A stretch of DNA of 64,000 nt. It comes from Pectobacterium cacticida (lineage in GTDB: Bacteria; Pseudomonadota; Gammaproteobacteria; Enterobacterales; Enterobacteriaceae). Positions 25,378 to 33,987 of the stretch are shown one piece after another. The position numbers were made by a program, and so were the translations under genes. The number at the start of each line of letters is the position of its first letter. Within the stretch, counting starts at the first letter, position 1. The notes under the pieces were generated by a model. That model worked only from the letters and a program-made list of their open reading frames with translations. It did not search any database and was not told the origin of the DNA. Location: contig NZ_CP133656.1 in the NCBI RefSeq assembly GCF_036885195.1, forward strand, positions 3,038,001 through 3,102,000. Direction: 5' to 3'.

Positions 25378-27834
25378 TTACTCTGCGGACTTTTTATTGG
25401 CGCGCTTTGCCTTAGTTGCGGCAGCAATTTTCCGCGTTTTATCGGCATTCGTTTGCTTTTTGTCGCGGTTCTTTTTGGGTTTGGCTTTGGGATTTTCCGC
25501 TTTTGCTTTGCGATCGCTCTCTTTACGGAACGCGGCATCGGGCTCAAAATTCGCCGCTGGTTTACCCGCGCTGCGGCGACGACGGTTCGGCCTATCCTCA
25601 CGCAATTCCGGCTTCTTCGCGCGGTCGCGGGCGGTTTTTCCTTCTCCCCGCACCTTACGTTTGCTGGAAATCAGCGCAAAATCGATGTTGCGCTCATCCA
25701 TATGCACCGCCTCAACACGGATTTCCACTTCATCACCCAGGCGATAAACCTGACCGCGTGATTCGCCAATCAACCGCTGACCAATGTTATCGTAGCGGTA
25801 ATAGTCATTATCCAGCGTGGAAACGTGTACTAATCCATCAATAAACAGATCCTTCAGGCGCACGAAGAAGCCAAAACCCGTTACGCTGGCGATAATTCCG
25901 GTAAAAACTTCCCCCACATGATCCTGCATAAAATCGCACTTCAGCCAATCCGCGACATCACGCGTGGCCTCATCGGCACGACGTTCTGTCATCGAACAGT
26001 GCATACCTAACTGTAGCATCTCGTTAATGTCGCTATGCCAGCCGCCCGTGGGCGTCCAACGCTCCTGGCGATCGCTCAACAAATATTTAATCGCACGATG
26101 TAGCGACAAATCAGGGTAACGGCGGATCGGCGAGGTGAAATGGCCATAGGACGTCAAAGCCAGACCGAAATGCCCGCGATTTTCCGGGTCGTAGACTGCC
26201 TGCTTCATTGAACGCAGCAGCATGGTTTGCAGCATTTCTCGATCGGGGCGTTCCGCCACCTCATTCATCAATTCCGCATAATCTTTCGGCTGTGGTTTCA
26301 TGCCGCCTTTTAGCGTCAACCCCAACTCGCCTAGCACGCTGCGCAACGCTAATACATGGTCTTCACTCGGCCGATCGTGTACGCGGAATAACGCGGGCTC
26401 CTGGTTTTTCTCGACGAACTTCGCAGCAGAGATATTTGCCAGAATCATGCATTCTTCGATGAGTTTGTGCGCATCATTGCGCACCACGGCTTCGACCCGC
26501 TCGATACGACGCTCGGCGTTAAAAATAAACTTCGCTTCGTCGGTTTCAAAGGCGATACCACCACGCAGTTCACGCGCATGCTCCAACACCTTATACATAC
26601 GGTGTAATTCTTCCAGCCCCCGCACCAGCGGCTTATACTGCTCGCGCAGTTCAGCGTCGCCTTGCAGAATATTCCACACTTTGGTGTAAGTCAGGCGCGC
26701 ATGTGAACTCATCACGGCTTCATAAAACTTATAAGACGATAGTTTCCCCTGCGCCGAAACGGTCATTTCACACACCATACACAGGCGATCGACCTGCGGA
26801 TTGAGCGAACAGAGTCCGTTGGATAATACTTCAGGCAGCATCGGTACCACCTGCGACGGAAAATACACCGAGGTGCCACGCGCCCGCGCTTCATGGTCTA
26901 GCGGCGTATTGGGGCGAACGTAATAGCTCACATCCGCTATCGCCACCCACAAGCGCCAGCCGCCGCCGCGTTTCGGTTCACAGTACACCGCGTCATCGAA
27001 ATCGCGGGCATCTTCGCCGTCAATAGTGACCAGCGGCAACTTACGCAGATCGACGCGACCTTGCTTGGCGGATTCCGGCACGGTTTCGGACAGATCTTTC
27101 ACCTGCTCTTCCACTTTCGGTGGCCAGGTATGCGGAATATCATGGGTGCGCAGGGCAATATCCACCGCCAGCCCGGTGCCCATATTGTCACCGAGGATCT
27201 CAACAATTTTGCCGACCGCCTTCGTACGGCGGGTCGCGCGCTGCGTCAACTCAACCACCACGACGAAGCCCATACGCGCGCCGTTAATTTCTTCTTTCGG
27301 AATCAGAATATCGAAACTCAAACGGCTGTCGTCCGGTACGACAAACCCGACGCCAGCATCGACAAAATAACGACCGACGATTTGGCCGGTACGCGGCTCA
27401 AGCACGCGCACAATGCGCGCTTCACGACGCCCTTTACGATCGGCACCCAGCGGTTGTGCCAACACCACGTCACCGTGAATTGCGCGCTTCATTTCTTCAG
27501 CGGACAAGTAAAGATCGTCTTTACGCCCTTCCACGCGCAGAAAACCATAACCATCGCGGTGGCCGATAACCGTTCCTCGCAGCAGGTCGAGTTTTTCCGG
27601 CAGCGCATAGCACTGGCGGCGGGTAAAAATAAGTTGGCCGTCGCGCTCCATAGCCCGCAGGCGGCGGCGCAGCGCTTCGAGATGTTCCTCGCTGGTAAGT
27701 TGCAGATCGGCGGCTAATTCTTCTCGGCTAATTGGGGTGTCGCGCTTGGCGATGTGCGCCAAAATATATTCGCGGCTGGGGATAGGTGATTCGTATTTTT
27801 CTGCTTCTCGTTCCAGAAATGGATCTTGTGACAT
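25378..27834 (-). CDS. rnr: Ribonuclease R
   Basis: RNase R is a processive 3'-5' exoribonuclease that can degrade structured RNA; it acts in RNA quality control and cold shock. The 818-residue product has an N-terminal helix-turn-helix and two cold-shock domains (about 1-220). The RNB catalytic domain carries the metal-binding aspartates in DGEDARDFDDAVYC (about 268-281). An S1 domain (about 640-715) and a long Lys/Arg-rich tail follow. The ATG at 27834 has GGAGGA ten bases upstream and matches the E. coli N-terminus MSQDPF; the frame opens 15 codons earlier. Second gene after nsrR. Confidence 0.97.
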   Translation of the reverse strand: MSQDPFLEREAEKYESPIPSREYILAHIAKRDTPISREELAADLQLTSEEHLEALRRRLRAMERDGQLIFTRRQCYALPEKLDLLRGTVIGHRDGYGFLRVEGRKDDLYLSAEEMKRAIHGDVVLAQPLGADRKGRREARIVRVLEPRTGQIVGRYFVDAGVGFVVPDDSRLSFDILIPKEEINGARMGFVVVVELTQRATRRTKAVGKIVEILGDNMGTGLAVDIALRTHDIPHTWPPKVEEQVKDLSETVPESAKQGRVDLRKLPLVTIDGEDARDFDDAVYCEPKRGGGWRLWVAIADVSYYVRPNTPLDHEARARGTSVYFPSQVVPMLPEVLSNGLCSLNPQVDRLCMVCEMTVSAQGKLSSYKFYEAVMSSHARLTYTKVWNILQGDAELREQYKPLVRGLEELHRMYKVLEHARELRGGIAFETDEAKFIFNAERRIERVEAVVRNDAHKLIEECMILANISAAKFVEKNQEPALFRVHDRPSEDHVLALRSVLGELGLTLKGGMKPQPKDYAELMNEVAERPDREMLQTMLLRSMKQAVYDPENRGHFGLALTSYGHFTSPIRRYPDLSLHRAIKYLLSDRQERWTPTGGWHSDINEMLQLGMHCSMTERRADEATRDVADWLKCDFMQDHVGEVFTGIIASVTGFGFFVRLKDLFIDGLVHVSTLDNDYYRYDNIGQRLIGESRGQVYRLGDEVEIRVEAVHMDERNIDFALISSKRKVRGEGKTARDRAKKPELREDRPNRRRRSAGKPAANFEPDAAFRKESDRKAKAENPKAKPKKNRDKKQTNADKTRKIAAATKAKRANKKSAE

Positions 27835-27875
27835 TGCGGTTCCTCCGTTGTCATCAGCAGGAGGCTGAACAAAAC

Positions 27876-28301
27876 TCATTCAACCAACAATAATTTATAG
27901 AGCGGTGAATTTTCTTTGACCATATCAGCCAGCGTGTATTGATCCAGCTCATACAGGAAATTTTGTACCGCTTTTTGCAGCACCGGCTTCAAACGGCAGG
28001 CTGGCGTAATGTGGCAAAAGTCATGGTTACAGTTGACCAACGTGAGCGGTTCCAGTTCGCGAACGACATCACCGATGCGAATAGTTTCCGCCGGTTTACC
28101 AAGGCGGATACCGCCGTTCTTGCCGCGCACGGCCATAACCAACCCGGCACGACTAAGTTGATTGATAATTTTGACCATATGATTGCGGGAAACGCCATAC
28201 ACTTCCGTCACTTCCGAAATGCTGGTCATTTTCCCGTTCGGCAATGACGCCATGTAAATCAGCGCCCGCAAGCCATAATCCGTGAAACTTGTTAACTGCA
28301 C
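27876..28301 (-). CDS. nsrR: Nitric-oxide-sensing repressor NsrR
   Basis: NsrR is an Rrf2-family repressor whose Fe-S cluster reacts with NO, releasing genes for NO detoxification and repair. The 141-residue product equals E. coli NsrR in length, with an N-terminal winged helix (MTSISEVTEVYGVSRNHMVK) and the three cluster cysteines in LVNCNHDFCHITPACRLKP (about 91, 96, 102). It heads the nsrR-rnr-rlmB operon. A palindrome GATACC-TCTG-GGTATC lies at 28312-28327 in its leader. A predicted target, the ytfE box, is in this window. Confidence 0.97.
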   Translation of the reverse strand: MQLTSFTDYGLRALIYMASLPNGKMTSISEVTEVYGVSRNHMVKIINQLSRAGLVMAVRGKNGGIRLGKPAETIRIGDVVRELEPLTLVNCNHDFCHITPACRLKPVLQKAVQNFLYELDQYTLADMVKENSPLYKLLLVE

Positions 28302-28573
28302 ATAAACCTCGGATACCTCTGGGTATCATCGCTTGACGGATTGAAACCGTCTCCAAAAATAAAGGTAAAACGCTGAACGACAAATTGCCTGAAACTGGCT
28401 CAAAAAGCAAAATGCCCTACTCATAGCGTATAAACCAAACAGATAATAAACCAGCCCTAAACACCGCGGCTAATGATTTAGTTATTACCCCGCATTAAGG
28501 CGTTAAACAAACACAGCATAATAATGAAGACATCATCACCCCCGTCTCACTTTTAGTGCATTGCACCATGCTT

Positions 28574-28590
28574 AGCACACTTATGGTGCA
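28574..28590 (+). promoter_or_regulatory. NtrC-like enhancer site
   Basis: AGCACACTTATGGTGCA keeps the GCAC-N7-GTGC core of NtrC boxes (compare glnA site 2, AGCACTATATTGGTGCA). Further TGCACCA and TAGTGCA half-sites flank it from 28553 to 28632. The cluster lies 55-130 bases upstream of a sigma-54 promoter, the normal enhancer position. Confidence 0.65.
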
Positions 28591-28683
28591 GCATGGTTTT
28601 TAGTGCAAACGTAATTGTGCAACATGCACATATAACGACGTATCCTTTGCAACGTAACTTATCGATTTACTCGGTACAAAATC

Positions 28684-28699
28684 AGGCACGGTTATTGCT
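28684..28699 (+). promoter_or_regulatory. Sigma-54 (RpoN) promoter
   Basis: AGGCACGGTTATTGCT has the invariant GG (28685-28686) and GC (28697-28698) with exactly ten bases between them, and matches TGGCACG-N4-TTGCW except for the first base. The permease ATG lies 102 bases downstream. This predicts expression under nitrogen limitation with NtrC. Confidence 0.85.
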
Positions 28700-28800
28700 A
28701 TTAACTGCTCGTCCAGTGGTGTTTTCTGGCGTTGAGATACCCCATCTCATCACTTTTTATTTTCAGCAAAACGCCCATTTTTATTCCAGAGGAAAGTCAT

Positions 28801-30063
28801 ATGTCAGAGCAAGGTGAGTTCCCACTCAGTGAAGCTCCCAAAGAGGGGCGCAAAGGATTACTGTCTATCTCCATGGTTTTATTCAGCTTTACCTTTTTTA
28901 CCGGTACGATGTTTGCTGGCGGGAAGATCGGCGTTGCATTTACCATCGTCGATATGCTGTGGGTGGCGGTTATAGGCAACCTGTTATTGGCGATCTATGC
29001 CGCGTCACTCGCGCTAATTGCCGCGCGTAGCGGTCTAAACTCGGTACTAATGGGGCGCTTTTGCTTTGGTGAAATAGGTAGCCGTCTCTCGGATTTTCTG
29101 CTGGGTTTTGCCGAGCTAGGTTGGTATGCATGGGGCACCGCAACGCTTTCCATCTCGCTGGTCAAACTACTGGACTTACCCGACGGTGTCACCCTCCCGC
29201 TGATGGTTCTATTCGGGCTGGGCTTTTCCATCACGGCGTTGATCGGCTACAAAGGCCTGGATGTGTTGTCCCGCGTCTCCGTCCCGCTGATGTTCGTTTT
29301 ACTCATTGTGTCAATGTGGATTGCCACGCATGACATCGGCGGTTGGCAGGGGCTAAAGGCCATTGAACCGTCGCAAACCATGACCTTCTCCGCCGCGATT
29401 ACCATGGTGTTCGGCACATTCGCCAGCGGCGCAACGCAGGCCACGAACTGGACGCGTTTAGCGCGCAGCGGCCGCATCGCCGTTTCCGCCAGTTTCCTGA
29501 GCTTTCTTGGCGGCAATGGGTTGATGATCATAGCGGGCGCCTATTGCGCGATCGTTTACAAGCAGGCGGACATCGTCGGCGTCATGATGCTGCAAGGATT
29601 ATCGATTGCCGCCGTGATTATGCTGTGCCTCAACCTGTGGACGATCCAGGGGCCAACCATTTACAACGTCTCCGCTGCCGCTTGTCATTTACTGCGTAGC
29701 AAACGGCGCCGTACATTAACATTGATAGGCGCGGTGACGGGGATCGTATTGGCCATCGGCGGCATGTATGAAATGCTGATCCCCTTTCTGATCTTGCTCG
29801 GTTCCATTATTCCGCCAATTGGCGGGGTGATCATGGCCGATTACTGGTTCCGCTATCGCGGCGCGTATCCGGCGATACAGCACACCGCCCTACCCCGATT
29901 TAATACCATAGGCCTCGGCGCCTATGCCATCGGCGCGCTACTGGCCTACTTTTCACCTTGGATTGCTCCATTGGTTGGGATCGCCGCTTCAGCGGCAAGC
30001 TATGTCGTGCTCTATGAGATCGCTAAACGCATGCGACCCAATGTCGCCGTTCAGGGAGAGTAA
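28801..30063 (+). CDS. CodB-like cytosine/purine permease
   Basis: Member of the NCS1 nucleobase:cation symporter family, closest in type to cytosine permease CodB. The 420-residue product has about 12 membrane segments, begins MSEQGEFPLSEAPKEGRKGL and carries family stretches FGTFASGATQATNWTRLARS (about 210-229) and PPIGGVIMADYWFRYRG (about 347-363). Length matches CodB (419). AGAGGAAA precedes the ATG at 28801; the frame opens 23 codons earlier without support. Probable substrate is cytosine or 5-methylcytosine, inferred from the deaminase in the same operon. I do not assign the codB symbol because orthology is not established. Confidence 0.85.
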   Translation: MSEQGEFPLSEAPKEGRKGLLSISMVLFSFTFFTGTMFAGGKIGVAFTIVDMLWVAVIGNLLLAIYAASLALIAARSGLNSVLMGRFCFGEIGSRLSDFLLGFAELGWYAWGTATLSISLVKLLDLPDGVTLPLMVLFGLGFSITALIGYKGLDVLSRVSVPLMFVLLIVSMWIATHDIGGWQGLKAIEPSQTMTFSAAITMVFGTFASGATQATNWTRLARSGRIAVSASFLSFLGGNGLMIIAGAYCAIVYKQADIVGVMMLQGLSIAAVIMLCLNLWTIQGPTIYNVSAAACHLLRSKRRRTLTLIGAVTGIVLAIGGMYEMLIPFLILLGSIIPPIGGVIMADYWFRYRGAYPAIQHTALPRFNTIGLGAYAIGALLAYFSPWIAPLVGIAASAASYVVLYEIAKRMRPNVAVQGE

Positions 30064-30065
30064 CC

Positions 30066-31301
30066 ATGAGCCTGACCGTGAGTGAAATCCTTGCGTTGCC
30101 CGGACTGGAGGACTTAACGCTACGGTCAGGAGCAGAACGCCTCCATCGTCCGGTACGCTGGTATTACGTTGCGGAGAATGAAGGCATTGCCGATTGGGTG
30201 ATGGGGGGCGAACTGGTTTTTGTTACCGGCATTAACCATCCCAGAGATGAAAACAATCTGTTGCAACTGGTGCGAGAAGGCCATCAAAGCGGCATTGCCG
30301 GTTTAGTGATTTTAACCGGCGGCCCTTTCATTCATGCCATTCCGCCCTCCGTGGTGACATTAGCCGACCGGCTCGGTATTCCATTGATTGAACAACCCTA
30401 TTTACTCAAAATGATCATTGTGACTCAGCGCATTGGCATCGCGCTGGCCCAGCGTGAAACAACATTACGTTCACAACGGGATATTTTATCGCAGTTATTG
30501 ACTGGCGATTATCCTAGTCTGGATATCGCCAGCCAGCGCGCCAGCCACCTCCAGTTAATGCTCGATCGCCCGCACCGGGTGGTGGCGATGCGTCTTTCCG
30601 CTATCAAGGCGCTATTTGAGACTCACCCCCCAACCGCTGCCGAAGCGCAATTACAGTCAGCGCGACAATTGGTACAGCAACGTCTGGAAGAGCAGTTAGC
30701 AAAATTAGGCGATACCCTGCCGCTGGTGATGCTTGGCGACATGTTTATTCTCCTGTTACCTAACGACACGATGCCGTTTCACCACGGCAAAAAATGGCTG
30801 CAAAACGTGCAATCCGCACTGGGCGCCCCACTGCGTCCCTTGACGCTATTTAGCGGTATCTCATCCATTGTGAGCGCGGCGCCACACTATCGATCCGCAC
30901 TCAGTGAGGCTCGCCGAGCGCTTGATGTTGCCGAAAGTATGCGCCCCGATAAAGGTATCTGTGATTATAACGAACTCGGCGTGCTCAAACTGCTCACGGC
31001 GATTCCCGATCAAAATCTGGTCACACAGTTTATGAAAGAGACTCTGGGGCATTTATTCGAGGCTCGCCGCAAAAAACCAACACAGCTACTGGAAACGCTG
31101 GATGCGGTATTGCAGGAAAATGGCAATCTCATTAAAGCCGCGGAACGGCTGGGCATTCACCGCAACACGCTCAACCTCCGATTACAGCGAATTGAACAAC
31201 AATCAGGGCAGTCAATAAGCGATCCTCAATTTCGTCTCAACGCGACTGTCGCCTTACTTATCTGGCGCATGTCTAATGCGCAACAGCAGGAGTTTTTATG
31301 A
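30066..31301 (+). CDS. PucR-family transcriptional regulator
   Basis: PucR-type regulators control purine and other nitrogen-compound catabolism. The 411-residue product has the N-terminal PucR domain (about 8-125, TVSEILALPGLEDLTLRSGA, EQPYLLKMIIVTQRIG), a middle GGDEF-like degenerate region, and the C-terminal PucR helix-turn-helix (about 340-400, LIKAAERLGIHRNTLNLRLQR). It starts two bases after the permease stop and overlaps the deaminase start by ATGA, so all three are translationally coupled. It may be a ligand-responsive activator or repressor of this operon, acting with NtrC. The ligand is unknown. Confidence 0.88.
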   Translation: MSLTVSEILALPGLEDLTLRSGAERLHRPVRWYYVAENEGIADWVMGGELVFVTGINHPRDENNLLQLVREGHQSGIAGLVILTGGPFIHAIPPSVVTLADRLGIPLIEQPYLLKMIIVTQRIGIALAQRETTLRSQRDILSQLLTGDYPSLDIASQRASHLQLMLDRPHRVVAMRLSAIKALFETHPPTAAEAQLQSARQLVQQRLEEQLAKLGDTLPLVMLGDMFILLLPNDTMPFHHGKKWLQNVQSALGAPLRPLTLFSGISSIVSAAPHYRSALSEARRALDVAESMRPDKGICDYNELGVLKLLTAIPDQNLVTQFMKETLGHLFEARRKKPTQLLETLDAVLQENGNLIKAAERLGIHRNTLNLRLQRIEQQSGQSISDPQFRLNATVALLIWRMSNAQQQEFL

Positions 31302-32542
31302 AAATTATTAATGCCGCGCTTCGTCGCCAATCGGGGCTTTTCTCCATCAGCATCAATGACGGCTTAATTACGGCGATTGACGCGCAGCCTGAACCCGTAA
31401 TAGCGCAGGAAAGCGACGATGTGATCGACGCCCAGCGTCAGTTAGTCATTCCGCCGCTGGTTGAACCGCATATTCATTTGGATGCCACGCTGACCGCCGG
31501 TGAACCCGAATGGAATATGAGTGGGACGCTGTTTGAAGGCATTGAACGCTGGGGGCAGCGTAAAGCCACCATCACGCATGAAGACACCAAACGGCGAGCG
31601 CACACCACCATTGGCATGCTGCGCGATCACGGCATTCAGCACGTTCGCACACACATTGATGTCACCGATGCCAGCCTGGCCGCTCTCCACGCCATGCTGG
31701 AAGTCAAGCAGGAAGCACGCCACCTGATCGACTTACAAATTGTCGCGTTCCCGCAGGAAGGCATTGAATCTTTTGCCAACGGGCGCCAGTTGATGACGCA
31801 AGCGATCGAACTGGGCGCTGACGTTGTCGGCGGCATTCCCCATTTTGAGAACACCCGCGATCAGGGCGTCAGTTCTATCAAATTCCTGATGGATCTGGCA
31901 GAACGCACTGGCTGTCTGGTTGATGTGCACTGTGACGAAACCGACGATGCGCAATCCCGCTTTCTCGAAGTGTTAGCAGAAGAAGCGCGGGTGCGCGAGA
32001 TGGGGCACTTGGTCACCGCCAGCCATACGGTCGCGATGGGGTCTTACGATGATGCGTATTGCTACAAGCTTTTCCGCCTGCTCAAAATGTCGGGGATCAG
32101 TTTCGTTTCCTGCCCAACGGAAAGCATCCATCTACAAGGGCGCTTTGATTCGTACCCCAAACGGCGCGGCGTGACGCGCGTGGCTGAACTCGATCGCGCG
32201 GGGATGAATGTCTGTTTCGGACAAGATTCCATAAAAGACCCATGGTATCCACTCGGCAATGGCAACATTTTGCGCGTACTGGATGCCGGGCTGCATATCT
32301 GCCACATGATGGGCTATGAGGACCTGCAACGCAGCCTGGATTTCGTTACGGATAACAGCGCCAAAGCGATGAACTTAGGCGAAGGATACGGCATCGCCAT
32401 CGGTCGCCCGGCGAATCTGGTGATACTGGATGCAGAAAACGATTATGAAGTGATACGCCGTCAGGCCAAAGCCCGCCTATCGATTCGCCACGGTAAGGTC
32501 ATCCTACGCCGCACGCCGGAACAGTTGCATTATCCGGCCTAA
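31298..32542 (+). CDS. Cytosine-deaminase-family enzyme, predicted 5-methylcytosine deaminase
   Basis: Amidohydrolase-superfamily enzyme related to E. coli CodA. The 414-residue product keeps the metal ligands H58 and H60 (EPHIHLD), H211 (VHCDE, E214) and D310, and the substrate-contacting Q153 and H243. Where CodA has FGHDD (Asp313-Asp314), this protein has FGQDS: the metal Asp is retained as D310, but the CodA Asp314 equivalent is S311. In the published CodA family survey, loss of Asp314 marks enzymes that accept 5-methylcytosine (and 5-fluorocytosine). The natural substrate is therefore inferred to be 5-methylcytosine rather than, or besides, cytosine. Third gene of the sigma-54 operon. 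Confidence 0.87.
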   Translation: MKIINAALRRQSGLFSISINDGLITAIDAQPEPVIAQESDDVIDAQRQLVIPPLVEPHIHLDATLTAGEPEWNMSGTLFEGIERWGQRKATITHEDTKRRAHTTIGMLRDHGIQHVRTHIDVTDASLAALHAMLEVKQEARHLIDLQIVAFPQEGIESFANGRQLMTQAIELGADVVGGIPHFENTRDQGVSSIKFLMDLAERTGCLVDVHCDETDDAQSRFLEVLAEEARVREMGHLVTASHTVAMGSYDDAYCYKLFRLLKMSGISFVSCPTESIHLQGRFDSYPKRRGVTRVAELDRAGMNVCFGQDSIKDPWYPLGNGNILRVLDAGLHICHMMGYEDLQRSLDFVTDNSAKAMNLGEGYGIAIGRPANLVILDAENDYEVIRRQAKARLSIRHGKVILRRTPEQLHYPA

Positions 32543-32591
32543 ATGCCGCTGCTCCCTTGGTCAATCCGTGGGGAGCTTATCGACCTCCCAG

Positions 32592-32617
32592 CATGGGGAA
32601 AACACGTTTTCCCCATG
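32592..32617. terminator. Hairpin between convergent deaminase and aminotransferase genes
   Basis: A perfect 12-bp stem CATGGGGAAAAC / GTTTTCCCCATG with a 2-base centre, about 50 bases after the deaminase stop. It has no long external T-run, but its strength and position suggest bidirectional termination. Confidence 0.65.
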
Positions 32618-32653
32618 TCATTTCCGGAGTCAGCGCCGGTCTCAGCCTCCAGC

Positions 32654-33919
32654 CTATTGCGCGTTGTCAGGCGATACCGACAGCCGCGCCTCACGTCGTG
32701 TACACCGTTCTTCGCGTAATAGGGAGCAAGCTTCAGAAATACGCTGGCAGGCTTGCGTCAGCAACCCATCATCTACCGCATAGGCGATACGCAAATAGCC
32801 CGGCATCCCAAATGCGGAACCGTGTAATACAGCCACCTGAGTTTGTTCCAACAGCCAGTTCGCCAGCCCGCTGTCGTCGAGAAGGGTCTCGCCGGTGGGC
32901 GTCACGCGCCCCATGAGCTTCTGGCAGTTGGCAAACACATAAAACGCCCCTTGCGGGGTGCTGGCGCTCAGGCCATCGGTGGCGGCAATCATTTCCAGCA
33001 CCTGCTGGCGGCGTTTATCCAACGTGCGCAGCCAGCCGTCGAAGAAATCCGCCGCATGGCTAAGGGCCGCGACCGCTGCCGCCTGCGAAATGCTGCTGGG
33101 ATTGGAAGTGCTTTGCGATTGCAGGATCTGCATGGCGGCGATCAGCCATTGCGGGCCGCCCGCATAGCCCAGACGCCAGCCGGTCATGGCGTGACTTTTG
33201 GAGACACCATTCACCGTCAAGGTGCGCGCGACTAGCTGCGGCGCGGCCTGGGCAAAGGTGGTGAACGGCGTGTTGTCGTAGCGCAGCGGCTCATAAATGT
33301 CATCGGCCAGCACCAGCACCTGTGGGTAATCCGCCAATACTGTTGCCAGTGCGCGTAGCTCCTGCTCGCTGTAGATTGCCCCGGTCGGGTTGCCCGGCGA
33401 GTTCAGGATCAACCAGCGCGTTGATGGGGTGAGCGCGGCGGTCAGTTGTTCTGGCGTCAGCTTCCAGCCGTTTTGCTCATCACAAGGCACTATCACCGGT
33501 TCGCCATCGGCCAACCGCACCATATCGGGGTAGGAGACCCAGTAGGGCGCGGGAATAATCACCTGCTGCCCGGCGTCCAGGGTAGCCAGAAAGGCATTGA
33601 AAATAAGCTGTTTGGCGCCACTCCCAGCGATGATCTCATTCGGGCGATAGTGCAACTGGTTGTCGCGGGCGAACTTGGCCGCAATGGCCGACTTCAACGC
33701 TGCGGTGCCGGAAACGGCGGTATACTTAGTCTGGTGCTGCACGATAGCTTCAATGCCCGCATAGCTAATATGGGCCGGGGTAGCAAAATCCAGTTCCCCT
33801 TCGCCCAGGTTGATGACCTGCTTGCCTGCGGCTTCCAGTGTCCGTACCTGATCAGAAATTGCCGCTGTCGGTGAAGGGCGTACGGATTGCATCCGACGGG
33901 CGATGTGACTGTTATTCAT
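32654..33919 (-). CDS. Class I/II pyridoxal-phosphate aminotransferase
   Basis: Fold-type I aminotransferase resembling aspartate/aromatic transaminases of the AspB/AruH type. The 421-residue product has NLGEGELDFATP (about 37-48), the PLP-binding SPGNPTGAIYSE (N177), ADDIYE (D207, Y209) and the Schiff-base lysine in VSKSHAMTGWRLGY (K241). A charged tail of about 20 residues after LREERC is not family-typical. The Shine-Dalgarno AGAGGA precedes the ATG at 33919. It is divergent from the glutaminase-domain gene, with a shared dyad operator between them, so it probably belongs to the GntR regulon. The amino donor or acceptor is unknown. Confidence 0.85.
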   Translation of the reverse strand: MNNSHIARRMQSVRPSPTAAISDQVRTLEAAGKQVINLGEGELDFATPAHISYAGIEAIVQHQTKYTAVSGTAALKSAIAAKFARDNQLHYRPNEIIAGSGAKQLIFNAFLATLDAGQQVIIPAPYWVSYPDMVRLADGEPVIVPCDEQNGWKLTPEQLTAALTPSTRWLILNSPGNPTGAIYSEQELRALATVLADYPQVLVLADDIYEPLRYDNTPFTTFAQAAPQLVARTLTVNGVSKSHAMTGWRLGYAGGPQWLIAAMQILQSQSTSNPSSISQAAAVAALSHAADFFDGWLRTLDKRRQQVLEMIAATDGLSASTPQGAFYVFANCQKLMGRVTPTGETLLDDSGLANWLLEQTQVAVLHGSAFGMPGYLRIAYAVDDGLLTQACQRISEACSLLREERCTRREARLSVSPDNAQ

Positions 33920-33929
33920 AAATCCTCTT

Positions 33930-33956
33930 TTGTATCTAATGATTCAATTAATACAA
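33930..33956. promoter_or_regulatory. Cluster operator A (TTGTAT-N15-ATACAA)
   Basis: A perfect 6-base dyad with a 15-base centre, between the divergent aminotransferase and glutaminase genes. It aligns with the site at 41774-41800 over nearly its whole length, including the centre TAATGA-TCAAT. Predicted binding site of the GntR-type regulator at 41939. Confidence 0.7.
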
Positions 33957-33987
33957 TTAGGCACCCAGCATCAGCAGGAAACTCGCC

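Larger units (their letters stand above)
28302..28800. other. Divergent nsrR-permease intergenic region
   Basis: About 500 bases. The nsrR side has a 16-bp palindrome at 28312-28327. The permease side has a cluster of GTGCA/TGCAC half-sites between about 28553 and 28632, then a sigma-54 promoter (listed separately). A reading frame from 28593 upstream of the permease has no conservation and no Shine-Dalgarno and is not called. Confidence 0.7.

Noticed and set aside
25330..25844. Three overlapping plus-strand frames at the end of rnr
   Set aside because: They mirror the Lys/Arg-rich tail of RNase R, which gives hydrophobic-looking antisense frames. Not genes.
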